Shown here in pieces: positions 1-8,679 of a DNA stretch of 64,000 nucleotides. The position numbers and the translations under genes were made by a program. The stretch's first letter is position 1; the number at the start of each line of letters is the position of its first letter. The stretch covers positions 1-64,000 of the forward strand of contig JAGHSA010000051.1 in assembly GCA_018066125.1 (NCBI GenBank), read 5' to 3'. This stretch comes from Candidatus Cryptobacteroides onthequi (GTDB taxonomy: Bacteria > Bacteroidota > Bacteroidia > Bacteroidales > UBA932). Under the pieces are notes generated by a model. The model saw only the letters and a program-made list of their open reading frames with translations, was not told where the DNA came from and ran no database searches.

Positions 1-15
1 AATAAAATAGGGAAT

Positions 16-1512
16 ATGAATAAGAGAATACTTACCATTGTAATTGCTGCCCTAACCCTAATGGGGGGCAAAGCATCGGCACAGACAGAAAATTATCCGC
101 ATGATAATTTCTACTGGCTCACTCAGATCAATAAGGCATCGCTGTTGATGAACCCTACTGTAGGACTGCTGGACAAAGATTCGGCAGCGGTCTATGGACG
201 AGCACTGGAAAAGGTCATTCAGGAACATGCAGCTCCTGATGCAAATCGTCCGGCCAATGTGGTGGAGTTAGAGACCATGATTGTGGAACATTCCAGCCCT
301 TATGCTACAGCCATTCATGTGGGCCGTTCATCACAGGACATGTTTGCCACTGCACGCATGGCTATTGTGCGCGAAAATCTATTGGAGTTAGCCGACAACC
401 TTAACGAGCTGATTGCAACCATGTTGCAGATGAGTGAGCAGTACAAGGAAGTGGTGGTTCCTGAATTTACCAACGGTGTGGTGGCACAACCCAATAGCTT
501 AGGCCATGTGATCTTGGCGTACTGCAATGCGTTCATGCGTGATTTGGACAGAGTGCGTGAATTCTACAACAGGGTGGATATGTGTCCAATGGGTACAGGT
601 GTGCTGAATGGTTCCAGTTGGCCGCTGGACAGAAAGATGATGGCAAGTTACCTGGGATTCTCAAAAGTAGCCGATAATGCTTTCGATGCCAACCAGATTC
701 GTTCCTCCGAGATTATGCCAGAAGCGGGTTATGTATGTTCCAGCATTGCTCTGCATGCCGGTGAAATCATGGCTGATCTGGTTAGACAGTACTCACAGCC
801 TTTGCCTTGGTTCCTGCTCAAGGAGGGCAACGGCAACACTTATGCATCGAGTGCCATGCCGCAAAAACGTAATCCAGGCATCATTAATTCCACCCGTGTA
901 ATGGCATCTGAGATCTTGGGAGCTGCTCAGACAACCCTTTTCCGCCAGCATAATCTTCCTGCGGGCATGGCCGATGGCCGTGGCTTCATGAGCGATATCG
1001 TTCCTAACACAGCTCAGTGTGTGAAGATGGTAAACCGCGTGCTGAATGCCTTGGATATTTTCCCAGACCGTGCACTGGAAGCGTTGAAAGGCGACTGGTC
1101 TACCTCGGAGGAACTAGCCGACTGCCTGATGCGTGAATATCATGTACCTTTCCGCACAGGTCATCATTATTGCTCTGAAATAGTGGGATTTGCTAAGCAA
1201 CACAACTATAACCCATCTAACTTCCCCTACAAGGAAGCCAAGCGCTTATACAAGGAAGTGGTGGCAATGGTAAAGGGTCTTCCTGCAGAATTACCTTACA
1301 GCGAGAAGGAGTGGCGCGAGAAGCTTGACCCTGTTCACATGGTACAGTCCAGAGTAATTTCAGGCGGTCCACAGTTGCGAGAAATGAACCGCCTGCTTAC
1401 CGAGGCAAAAGCATTGCATCGAACTTATATGGATTGGACTGATACCCGAAAACAGGCCCTGGCAGATGCTGACCGTAAGTTGCAAGATGATTTCCAGTCT
1501 CTAATCAAATAA
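16..1512 (+). CDS. Secreted argininosuccinate lyase-like protein
   Basis: A 498-residue member of the fumarase/aspartase/argininosuccinate lyase superfamily. The signature loop SSAMPQKRNPG is at residues 278-288 and an ArgH-like HVGRSSQDM segment at 101-109. Unlike cytosolic ArgH it starts with a clear signal peptide (MNKRILTIVIAALTLMGG, likely cut after ASA near residue 22), so it should act in the periplasm. The segment matching the ArgH GYTHLQ loop reads PEFTNGVVAQPN (149-160), so Asn153 replaces the usual catalytic His. The overall fold and the Ser loop are kept, but substrate and activity are uncertain. It lies 21 bases upstream of a lipoprotein gene and probably shares its transcript. 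The argininosuccinate lyase reaction should not be assumed; superfamily assignment is confident. Confidence 0.8.
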   Translation: MNKRILTIVIAALTLMGGKASAQTENYPHDNFYWLTQINKASLLMNPTVGLLDKDSAAVYGRALEKVIQEHAAPDANRPANVVELETMIVEHSSPYATAIHVGRSSQDMFATARMAIVRENLLELADNLNELIATMLQMSEQYKEVVVPEFTNGVVAQPNSLGHVILAYCNAFMRDLDRVREFYNRVDMCPMGTGVLNGSSWPLDRKMMASYLGFSKVADNAFDANQIRSSEIMPEAGYVCSSIALHAGEIMADLVRQYSQPLPWFLLKEGNGNTYASSAMPQKRNPGIINSTRVMASEILGAAQTTLFRQHNLPAGMADGRGFMSDIVPNTAQCVKMVNRVLNALDIFPDRALEALKGDWSTSEELADCLMREYHVPFRTGHHYCSEIVGFAKQHNYNPSNFPYKEAKRLYKEVVAMVKGLPAELPYSEKEWREKLDPVHMVQSRVISGGPQLREMNRLLTEAKALHRTYMDWTDTRKQALADADRKLQDDFQSLIK

Positions 1513-1533
1513 ATCTCATTAATATTATGAATT

Positions 1534-2169
1534 ATGATAAGGCATACTAAAATCTTCTTTAGCTTCCTTTTTATGATGATATTCTGCTGTTGCCAGAATA
1601 GTAACCAGAAACCAGCACATGTTTTCATCACACCCCTTCCTAACCGAGAGGATATGTCGGCCTATATCAATGCTGCCTTCCCTGCCCTTTTCAATGTGAA
1701 AGACATCAATTTCAGCAACGGCACGCTAACATTTACCCTCTATTCAGAGGACTTGTATGATGCAGCAGCCATAGATAAACTGCAGTCAGGAGACACGCTT
1801 CTCTACAACCAGGATACACTGCTGGTCCAAAAAGTGTCCAACGCTAATGGCACTGTGATTATAAACGATGATATAGAAAACGGAGGAGCATGTCTGGAAG
1901 TACACGACCAAGATTCTTATCGTGCCGTCCAGCTAGATAACCACTCCGTCTATTCAAAAAAGGAAGTAGTCACCTTACCTTTAAGCCCATTATTTACTAT
2001 CATGGATTGCGGAGAATTTCCTACTGACGCTACAAAAATCATCCGTCAGAATCAAGAAGAATATCTGCAAGGACTCCCAGAATATAGACAGACCTTTACC
2101 TTCCTAGACACCCGCGTTATGGTAAACAACGGTCAAGTAACCCATATTGTAAGATCATGGATTCCTTAG
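1534..2169 (+). CDS. Putative lipoprotein of unknown function
   Basis: A 211-residue protein whose N-terminus (MIRHTKIFFSFLFMMIFCCCQNSN) is a lipoprotein-type signal with Cys residues at about 18-20 followed by Gln-Asn, so it is probably exported and lipidated. I recognise no domain in the mature part. It ends with VTHIVRSWIP after a short acidic and aromatic region. It starts 21 bases after the lyase-like gene on the same strand, and a double hairpin follows directly, so the two genes likely form a two-gene operon. A link to the lyase reaction is only inferred from position. Confidence 0.65.
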   Translation: MIRHTKIFFSFLFMMIFCCCQNSNQKPAHVFITPLPNREDMSAYINAAFPALFNVKDINFSNGTLTFTLYSEDLYDAAAIDKLQSGDTLLYNQDTLLVQKVSNANGTVIINDDIENGGACLEVHDQDSYRAVQLDNHSVYSKKEVVTLPLSPLFTIMDCGEFPTDATKIIRQNQEEYLQGLPEYRQTFTFLDTRVMVNNGQVTHIVRSWIP

Positions 2170-2177
2170 AAAATTTG

Positions 2178-2216
2178 GGGTATTTAGAAATACCCTTCGG
2201 CGCAAGCGCCTTTTTG
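2178..2216 (+). terminator. Tandem-hairpin rho-independent terminator
   Basis: Two adjacent hairpins follow the lipoprotein stop: GGGTATTT-AG-AAATACCC (2178-2195) and GGCGC-AA-GCGCC (2199-2210), the second followed by TTTTT. This ends the two-gene unit that starts at position 16. Confidence 0.75.
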
Positions 2217-2379
2217 GTTTTGAGAGAAGGGAGGACTACATTCACTCTTATTTCTTCAATTTCATTAAGCAATTCGGTGAGCAATAATGATAATAGTTTT
2301 ACCAATAGATGCTAGTTGCTTAGTTATATTTTTCACATATCTCTCAGATATTGTATCTAGGGATGATGTAGCTTCATCA

Positions 2380-3786
2380 CTACTTGTCTGATTTTAAAGC
2401 CATGATGAGACGGTCAATCTCCTCCGTCTGCATCGAAGCATATCCTACACGCAATCCGAAACGCTGATTGGCGAGTTTCTCGATGGTTGCCGAAATGCCA
2501 CATTGCGCCAGCCTTTCGGTAGGATCGTCTTCAAACTCCATCCAGAGAGCCAATCCCCCATCCGGCTTCTTAAAGATAACGTTATTACCTAATTCCTTAC
2601 GAATCAGTGTTGTGGCGTATTGTAGACGTTCGCGATAGACCTTCGAAGCACGACGTATGTGGCGCTTCAGTTCTCCCTTCTCAATGAGGTCGAGAATAGC
2701 ACGTTCCATCACATTGTCACCCTGCATATCTACGAGCTGACGGTAATCGCCCATCTGCTTGATAAATTCGGGAGTAGTGACCACAAAACCTAATCGGAGC
2801 GCAGGGGCAAGAATCTTGCTGAACGTACCTATATAAATATAATGTTCGGGTGACAACAAGACGCTCAGAGGCTTGAGGTGATGCTCAGTAAACTGAAAAT
2901 TACAACCGAAGTCGTCTTCTACGACTAGAAGATTATGGGCATTGACCAGTTCTACTAATTGCCGGCGACGGACAGATGAGAGTGTGACCGTGGTCGGATA
3001 CTGATAACGAGGGGTGACATAGAGGGCACGGATGCACGACTCAGTTGCCAGCAAATCTTTGAGCTTATCGGTTTGAAGGCCTTCCTCATCGACCGGTACA
3101 GGCAAGACACGAAGGCCACTCGACTCAAAAGCACGACGGGCATTAAGATAACCAGGATCCTCTACGACCACCGCATCGCCAGGATGCAGCAACACATGAG
3201 CAACCAGATAGAGTGCCTGTTGGCTGCCTCGGGTGAGCATCAATTGTTCGATGCAGGTTTGCAATCCTCGCTCATGGCAGATACCTTGCGACAAAGCTGT
3301 ACGTAGCTTTACATTGCCCAATGGATCACTATACCCTAACATGTGCCAACGTGCTGCCTGATTGAAGAGTTGGCGGAAAGCACTACTCAATTCCTTGAAC
3401 GACAGAATCTTTGTGTCAGGATAGCCATCATTGATCACCAGAGAAGGTACAGGAGCCACCGTCACTGGGGCATGAGGTTGCGGTAAAACAACAGCAGCTT
3501 GCTGAGCCGTTTGGGGGGCGTTGTACTGTGGATTATGAACGAAAAGCCCCACTCGTTCACGGTTTTCCAGCCATCCGCTGTACACCAGCAGTTCCATGGC
3601 CGAGAGTACCGTCTTACGGCTGATATTGAGTTTCTTCGCTATTTCGCGACCTCCAGGTAGCAAATCGCCGTTTTTCAGAATGCCAGATTCAATCATCTGC
3701 TGTATCTGTTTTGCCAACTGCTTATATACCGGAACACGCTTATTATCAAGTTCTAATTCTATTTCAAAATTCCATTGTCTTAGCAT
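2380..3786 (-). CDS. MocR/PdxR-type transcriptional regulator
   Basis: A 468-residue fusion of an N-terminal GntR winged-helix domain (about residues 12-80, with LPGGREIAKKLNISRKTV) and a fold-type I aminotransferase-like domain (about 115-465). The PLP lysine is K324 in the block YIGTFSKILAPALRLGF, typical of the MocR family. Such proteins sense PLP or an amino compound and regulate a nearby, often divergent gene. Here the divergent neighbour is nrfHA, with about 100 bases between the starts, so MocR could control either itself or the nrf operon. The sequence does not decide this. Length and domain order are normal for the family. Confidence 0.9.
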   Translation of the reverse strand: MLRQWNFEIELELDNKRVPVYKQLAKQIQQMIESGILKNGDLLPGGREIAKKLNISRKTVLSAMELLVYSGWLENRERVGLFVHNPQYNAPQTAQQAAVVLPQPHAPVTVAPVPSLVINDGYPDTKILSFKELSSAFRQLFNQAARWHMLGYSDPLGNVKLRTALSQGICHERGLQTCIEQLMLTRGSQQALYLVAHVLLHPGDAVVVEDPGYLNARRAFESSGLRVLPVPVDEEGLQTDKLKDLLATESCIRALYVTPRYQYPTTVTLSSVRRRQLVELVNAHNLLVVEDDFGCNFQFTEHHLKPLSVLLSPEHYIYIGTFSKILAPALRLGFVVTTPEFIKQMGDYRQLVDMQGDNVMERAILDLIEKGELKRHIRRASKVYRERLQYATTLIRKELGNNVIFKKPDGGLALWMEFEDDPTERLAQCGISATIEKLANQRFGLRVGYASMQTEEIDRLIMALKSDK

Positions 3787-3833
3787 CTGGTCACCTTAGA
3801 AATTTATTTTTTGGTTATCTTTTATGTGGCAAA

Positions 3834-3848
3834 TATATTGTATTTTTG
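3834..3848 (+). promoter_or_regulatory. Candidate nrfH promoter
   Basis: TATTTTTG at 3841-3848 fits the Bacteroidota -7 consensus TAnnTTTG and lies 38 bases before the nrfH start. An alternative TATATTG at 3834-3840 has a TTTG 20 bases upstream (3810-3813), which matches the usual spacing better. One of the two probably drives the nrf operon. Confidence 0.4.
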
Positions 3849-3885
3849 CACACGAATAAAAGAATGTACCTATTTTTTTGATAAA

Positions 3886-4470
3886 ATGAACATTTTCTCA
3901 CGATTCATCAACAGATTGACACACCGACAGAAGTGTCTGAGCCTCGTTCTGCTGGGCTCTCTGGTGGGATGTGGATTCTATTTCCTCTACATACTTCGAG
4001 CACACAGCTATCTGGGCGATGATCCGTCAGCTTGTGTCAACTGTCATATCATGTCTCCCTATTACGCTTCATGGTTCCATTCGAGCCATTCGCGCAATGC
4101 CACCTGCAATGACTGCCATGTACCCCATGAGAACGTAGCTCGCAAGTATGCCTTCAAGGGCATGGATGGCATGAAGCACGTTGCCATGTGGGTAACTCGC
4201 TCGGAAGGCCAGTCACCTCGTGCTGGCGAGGAAAGCTGTCAGGTGATCATGAACAACTGCATCCGTTGCCATACCAGTCTCAATACGACCATGGTCAATA
4301 CGGGCAAAGTTGATTATATGATGACAGAAGTCGGCAAGGGCAAGGTTTGCTGGGATTGTCACCGTCAGGTGCCTCACGGCGGTCATTCATCGCTCACCGA
4401 ATCTCCATTGACCAAGGTCCCGCTACCAGCAAGCCCCGTGCCTGGGTGGCTGCAGAAGATGATGGAGTGA
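3886..4470 (+). CDS. nrfH: NrfH, membrane tetrahaem cytochrome c quinol dehydrogenase
   Basis: A 194-residue NapC/NirT-family cytochrome that takes electrons from menaquinol and passes them to NrfA. One N-terminal membrane helix (about residues 18-38, LSLVLLGSLVGCGFYFLYIL) is followed by exactly four CxxCH haem sites: CVNCH, CNDCH, CIRCH and CWDCH. The first is CVNCHIM, the CxxCHxM form in which Met ligates haem 1 in known NrfH. The open frame extends 25 codons upstream, but the ATG at 3886 places the membrane anchor normally and lies after the candidate promoter, so it was chosen. nrfA follows 68 bases later. Confidence 0.95.
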   Translation: MNIFSRFINRLTHRQKCLSLVLLGSLVGCGFYFLYILRAHSYLGDDPSACVNCHIMSPYYASWFHSSHSRNATCNDCHVPHENVARKYAFKGMDGMKHVAMWVTRSEGQSPRAGEESCQVIMNNCIRCHTSLNTTMVNTGKVDYMMTEVGKGKVCWDCHRQVPHGGHSSLTESPLTKVPLPASPVPGWLQKMME

Positions 4471-4538
4471 AGAGTTAAGAGTTGACAGTTAACGATGAAC
4501 AACAAATAGATTGAAATATAATTTATAAACGATCGAAT

Positions 4539-6074
4539 ATGGAAAACAACAACAAACTCTCTGGTTTCAAGGCTTGGGCTTTGTTCGGCGGTTCTATGGT
4601 GGTTGTGTTTGGCCTAGGTCTGCTGACCAGTGCACTTATGGAACGTCGTGCAGAGGTAGCCAGCCTCTTCAACAACCGAAAGAACATGATGACTGGCGAG
4701 AAGATTCATCCACAGAATGAGGATTTCCGCTCAGATTTCCCTCGTGAGTACCAAACTTGGCGCAAGACAGAAGAGACTTCATTTGAGAGCAAATACAACA
4801 GCTCGGAGGCAGTCGATGTGCTGGCTCAGCGCCCTGAAATGGTGGTTCTCTGGGCAGGTTATGCCTTCTCTTGGGATTACACCACTCCACGCGGACACAT
4901 GCACACCATTGAAGATATGACACGCACCCTGCGTACCGGTGCACCTGATACCGAGACGACTGGCTCTAACCAGCCAGGCACTTGCTGGACGTGTAAGAGT
5001 CCTGATGTGCCACGTATCATGCAGGAGAAGGGTATTGCCGAATACTACAAGGCCAACTGGGCCATGTGGGGCAATGAAATCGTCAATCCTCTGGGATGCT
5101 CTGATTGCCACGACCCTGAGACGATGGATCTGCGCATCAGCCGTCCGGCGCTCATCGAGGCATTCCAGCGTCAGGGCAAGGACATCACCAAGGCTACTCC
5201 ACAGGAGATGCGCACCCTTGTTTGTGCCCAATGCCACGTCGAGTATTATTTCCGCGATGATCCTGCCACTCCTGAGAAAGACCAGTACCTCACCTTCCCT
5301 TGGGACAAGGGCTTCACCGTCGAAGACATTGAGGCTTATTACGATGAGACAGGCTTCTACGACTACATTCACGCTCTCTCTAAGACCCCTATCCTCAAGG
5401 CTCAGCACCCTGGCTTCGAAACCTGTAAGATGGGCATTCACGGTCAGCGTGGTGTGGGTTGTGCTGATTGCCACATGCCTTATATGAACGAAGGTGGCGT
5501 GAAGTTCAGCGACCACCACGTACAGAGCCCTCTCAATAAGATGGATCGCACTTGCCTCGTATGCCATCGCGAAAGCGAAGAGACCCTCCGTCAGAATGTC
5601 TATGAGCGTCAGGAGAAGGTGTTCGATGTGCGCAATCAGGTTGAAAAGGAATTAGCCAAGGCACATATTCAGGCTAAATATGCTTGGGACAATGGCGCTA
5701 CCGAGGAGCAGATGAAGGAGACCCTCGCCCTCCTGCGAAAGAGCCAGTGGCGCTGGGATTTTGCCGTCGCTTCACACGGTGCCAGCTTCCATGCACCACA
5801 GGAGGTGACACGCATTCTCAGCCATTCACTTGAGTACGCACTCAAGGCACAGGTTGAGATTACCCGCACCTTGGCTAAGCTTGGTCACCTGGAAGAAGTG
5901 CCAATGCCAGACATCTCTACCAAGGAGAAAGCTCAGCAGTACCTCGGCCTCGATATGGCTGGTAAGGTAGCTGCCAAGGAGAAATTCCTCCAGGAGATTC
6001 GTCCAAAGTGGCTCGAAGATGCCCGTGCAAAGGGTAAGGTTCGTGACGATGCCTATACTACCGTCACACTATAA
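4539..6074 (+). CDS. nrfA: NrfA, ammonia-forming cytochrome c nitrite reductase
   Basis: A 511-residue periplasmic pentahaem enzyme that reduces nitrite to ammonium with six electrons. The catalytic haem site is the Lys-ligated CWTCK (149-153). The other four are CSDCH (187-191), CAQCH (229-233), CADCH (308-312) and CLVCH (339-343). The calcium and active-site residues fit the family: Glu235-Tyr236 in CHVEYYF, Lys287-x-Gln289-His290 in LKAQHP, and Arg132 in LRTGAP. An N-terminal hydrophobic segment (residues 12-34) exports the protein or tethers it to the membrane. With nrfH upstream and resB-ccsA downstream it forms a complete respiratory nitrite ammonification operon. Confidence 0.97.
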   Translation: MENNNKLSGFKAWALFGGSMVVVFGLGLLTSALMERRAEVASLFNNRKNMMTGEKIHPQNEDFRSDFPREYQTWRKTEETSFESKYNSSEAVDVLAQRPEMVVLWAGYAFSWDYTTPRGHMHTIEDMTRTLRTGAPDTETTGSNQPGTCWTCKSPDVPRIMQEKGIAEYYKANWAMWGNEIVNPLGCSDCHDPETMDLRISRPALIEAFQRQGKDITKATPQEMRTLVCAQCHVEYYFRDDPATPEKDQYLTFPWDKGFTVEDIEAYYDETGFYDYIHALSKTPILKAQHPGFETCKMGIHGQRGVGCADCHMPYMNEGGVKFSDHHVQSPLNKMDRTCLVCHRESEETLRQNVYERQEKVFDVRNQVEKELAKAHIQAKYAWDNGATEEQMKETLALLRKSQWRWDFAVASHGASFHAPQEVTRILSHSLEYALKAQVEITRTLAKLGHLEEVPMPDISTKEKAQQYLGLDMAGKVAAKEKFLQEIRPKWLEDARAKGKVRDDAYTTVTL

Positions 6075-6095
6075 AAAAGACTCTAAAATATAATA

Positions 6096-7262
6096 ATGTG
6101 GAATAAACCTTGGAGCTTCAAAGAAAGCGCATTCATCGGTGGAGGCCTTCTGGTTGTCGGCTTGTTGCTGCAACTCACCATCGGAGCCATCGACTGGTCG
6201 CTGCTCTCTGCTCCTGTCAACGTTGTTCTTTTAGTTACTTATTTGCTTGTGCTTGGCGTTTCCTACGCCATGCGCAAGCAAATTTATTTCATAGCTTGGT
6301 CGATGACGCTGCATGCGGCCATCCCTGCCCTGATCTGCGGTGTGGCTGTCACCCTTCTGATGGGACTTACCGGATGGGATGAGATGCTTCGCGCATGGCC
6401 CTTCGTATTGATCTACATCTGGCTGATGAGCATCGTAGGGCTGATTGCCATCGACCGCATCCTCCGGCTGTTCCGTGGGCCGCAGGTCGCATCGTCACGT
6501 CTGGCCACCTTTACCTCTGTGCTCAATCATACCGGCCTTTTTCTGGCCATGGTTTGCGGCACATTGGGCAATGCCGACATGCAGCGACTGCACATGACCG
6601 TCAAAGTAGGTGAGCCGGAATGGCGTGCGGCCGATGCTGACCATCAAGAAGTTATCCGGGAGCTGCCTATAGCCATCGAGCTGCATAGCTTCACCATCGA
6701 CGAGTACCCTCCACAATACACCATCATCGACAACGAGACAGGTCAGGTGATACAGGATGCTCCCTGGCAGATTGTACAAGATACGTTGTTCGAATACGCT
6801 GCTCCCCGTCCAGAGAGTGACGGTTACGTGGAGTGGCGCAGCATGGGTGCCTGTACGGCTTCGCACATCACCGCTACCTCTTCAGCCGACCCTACGCTGA
6901 AGTTCGAAGGATGGGTGTCGTGCGGCTCGTTTATGTTCCCCTTCCGTGCCTTACGCCTAGATGACCGCTGTAGCGCCGTCATGCCTGGGCGTGAGCCGAA
7001 GCGCTATGCATCAGAAGTGACAGTATATTCTGAAGGCGGCGAGAAAGTCGATGCTGTCATCGAGGTCAATCACCCGCTGGAGATAGAGGGTTGGAATATC
7101 TATCAGCTCTCCTACGACGAAGCCCTCGGACGCTGGTCAGACACGTCTGTCTTTGAGCTTGTCCGCGACCCTTGGCTCCCTTGGGTTTATACGGGCATCT
7201 ACATGCTATTGGCGGGTGCCTTGTTAACATTCTTGACAAACAAAAAACATAGCAACCCATGA
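6096..7262 (+). CDS. resB: ResB-like cytochrome c biogenesis protein
   Basis: A 388-residue membrane protein of the ResB/Ccs1 type, the haem-lyase partner in system II cytochrome c maturation. Hydrophobic helices lie near residues 11-33, 39-58, 64-90, 101-120 and 136-157. A large periplasmic domain follows (about 160-360), then one C-terminal helix (about 362-380). His73 and His145 sit in helices and are candidate haem ligands. It starts 21 bases after nrfA and its stop overlaps the ccsA start by 4 bases (ATGA), so the two are translationally coupled. It presumably attaches haem to NrfH and NrfA, including the unusual CWTCK site. Confidence 0.85.
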   Translation: MWNKPWSFKESAFIGGGLLVVGLLLQLTIGAIDWSLLSAPVNVVLLVTYLLVLGVSYAMRKQIYFIAWSMTLHAAIPALICGVAVTLLMGLTGWDEMLRAWPFVLIYIWLMSIVGLIAIDRILRLFRGPQVASSRLATFTSVLNHTGLFLAMVCGTLGNADMQRLHMTVKVGEPEWRAADADHQEVIRELPIAIELHSFTIDEYPPQYTIIDNETGQVIQDAPWQIVQDTLFEYAAPRPESDGYVEWRSMGACTASHITATSSADPTLKFEGWVSCGSFMFPFRALRLDDRCSAVMPGREPKRYASEVTVYSEGGEKVDAVIEVNHPLEIEGWNIYQLSYDEALGRWSDTSVFELVRDPWLPWVYTGIYMLLAGALLTFLTNKKHSNP

Positions 7263-8059
7263 CTTGGTCACATTTCCCATATTTTGCCCTTCCTGCCGTT
7301 CTATTCTGGATAGTAGGAGCGTGGTATTCCTATCGTGAGCGCCGCTTCTCCACCTTTGCACTGACGGCATTGGGCATCCTTATCTTCTTTGCCTACATCG
7401 TCGGCATGTGGATCAGCCTAGAGCGCCCACCACTTCGCACCATGGGCGAGACACGCCTCTGGTACTCGTTTTTCATGCCCGTCGCAGGCCTTATCACCTG
7501 GAGCCGTTGGCGCTACCGCTGGATCCTCTCCTTCTCAACACTGATGGCTTTGGTCTTTGTATGCATCAACCTGTTCAAGCCCGAGATTCACAGCACCACC
7601 CTGATGCCTGCCCTGCAAAGCCCTTGGTTTGCACCGCATGTCATCGTCTATATGTTCTGTTATGCGCTGTTTGGTGCAGCCACTTGCGTTGCTGTCTTCA
7701 TGTTGGCCAAAAAGAACATCCCAGAGGTTACCAGGATCGCCTATTACGACATGATCGACAATCTCGTCAACGTGGGGCTCTCGTTCATGACCTTCGGAAT
7801 GCTCTTCGGTGCACTTTGGGCCAAAGAAGCATGGGGCACCTATTGGGCATGGGATCCCAAAGAGACTTGGGCAGCCATCACATGGCTCTGCTATCTGGTG
7901 TACGTCCACGCACGTCCGCATCGCCCAACACCTGCCCGCAACCGCTTCTGCCTATGGTTCCTTATCATCAGTTTTGCCTGTCTGCAGATGTGCTGGTGGG
8001 GCATTAACTACCTCCCTGCAGCTCAAGGCAAGAGCGTTCATACCTATAACATAAAGTAA
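7259..8059 (+). CDS. ccsA: CcsA/ResC-like haem export and ligation protein
   Basis: A 266-residue polytopic protein of the haem-handling CcsA/CcmC/CcmF family. The tryptophan-rich WWD segment is seen at residues 187-204 (WAKEAWGTYWAWDPKETW), with conserved His127 before it and His261 after it, the two external haem ligands in this family. About eight membrane helices are predicted. It overlaps resB by 4 bases and together they form a split system II synthase. Placement directly behind nrfHA suggests maturation of these cytochromes. Confidence 0.9.
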   Translation: MTWSHFPYFALPAVLFWIVGAWYSYRERRFSTFALTALGILIFFAYIVGMWISLERPPLRTMGETRLWYSFFMPVAGLITWSRWRYRWILSFSTLMALVFVCINLFKPEIHSTTLMPALQSPWFAPHVIVYMFCYALFGAATCVAVFMLAKKNIPEVTRIAYYDMIDNLVNVGLSFMTFGMLFGALWAKEAWGTYWAWDPKETWAAITWLCYLVYVHARPHRPTPARNRFCLWFLIISFACLQMCWWGINYLPAAQGKSVHTYNIK

Positions 8060-8069
8060 CAAAAACATT

Positions 8070-8585
8070 TTGAGAAAAGAAAGCAGACAGATGAGCGCCG
8101 AATGGGCATTCGAAGTGCTCGACAAAGCTCCATACATCACCGTCAGCATGGCTGACGAAGAGGGAATGCCCTACGGATTGCCCCTCTCCCTAGTACGTAC
8201 AGACGAGAAGACATTCTACTTCCACTGTGCTCTGGAAGGAAAGAAACTCGACATCCTGCGTCACAACCCACGTGTATGCCTGAGTGCCGTCACCAAGTGC
8301 AAGCCGACGGTAGGGCCGAAGGACGGTAGCTTCACGCTCGAATTCAAGTCGGCCATCGCATTCGGAACCGCCGAAATCGTCGAAGATGACACCGAGAAGA
8401 TTGCAGCCTTACGTGCCATCTGCGAGCGTTTTCTCCCAAAACACATGGATGCCTTCGACGCATCTATTGCACGAAGCCTTGGAAGAACCGCGGTCGTTCG
8501 TATCACATTGACCGAACCGCCCGTCGGCAAGCGCAAACAGTATGACAATCAGGGCGAAGAAATGAAATGGCAACGCATGGAATAA
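8070..8585 (+). CDS. Nim-type pyridoxamine 5'-phosphate oxidase-fold flavoprotein
   Basis: A 171-residue flavin-binding split-barrel protein of the family that includes the 5-nitroimidazole reductases NimA-NimK. The motif YFHCALEGKKLDILRHNPRVC (about 50-70) carries His52, which corresponds to the conserved Nim His. A TTG start at 8070 is preferred over the ATG at 8091 because it adds MRKESRQ, resembling the MRRKDRE start of the family. It begins 10 bases after ccsA and is probably part of the same transcript. Whether it reduces nitro-drugs or a natural substrate cannot be told from sequence. Confidence 0.8.
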   Translation: MRKESRQMSAEWAFEVLDKAPYITVSMADEEGMPYGLPLSLVRTDEKTFYFHCALEGKKLDILRHNPRVCLSAVTKCKPTVGPKDGSFTLEFKSAIAFGTAEIVEDDTEKIAALRAICERFLPKHMDAFDASIARSLGRTAVVRITLTEPPVGKRKQYDNQGEEMKWQRME

Positions 8586-8619
8586 AACGGTTAAAGCAAA
8601 GATATACCAATGAAAGTGC

Positions 8620-8635
8620 TTGAGAGTACCGTCAA
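8620..8635. promoter_or_regulatory. Palindromic candidate operator upstream of the YgbA-like gene
   Basis: TTGAGAGTACCGTCAA is a 16-bp imperfect palindrome (TTGA-nn-GTAC-nn-TCAA) lying 14 bases before the TACCTTTG promoter element. TTGA/TCAA half-sites are typical of Crp/Fnr-family regulators, although here the spacing is 8 rather than the common 6. Regulator unknown. Confidence 0.35.
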
Positions 8636-8649
8636 CCGCGAAATAGTCG

Positions 8650-8657
8650 TACCTTTG
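8650..8657 (+). promoter_or_regulatory. -7 promoter element of the YgbA-like gene
   Basis: TACCTTTG is a perfect match to the Bacteroidota consensus TAnnTTTG, 22 bases before the ATG at 8680. No TTTG is seen at the usual distance upstream, which fits an activator-dependent promoter. Confidence 0.5.
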
Positions 8658-8679
8658 TCTTATTGGATGAACACGTAGG

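Noticed and set aside
4779..5567. 262-residue minus-strand frame
   Set aside because: Antisense to nrfA, where all five haem sites are intact on the plus strand.
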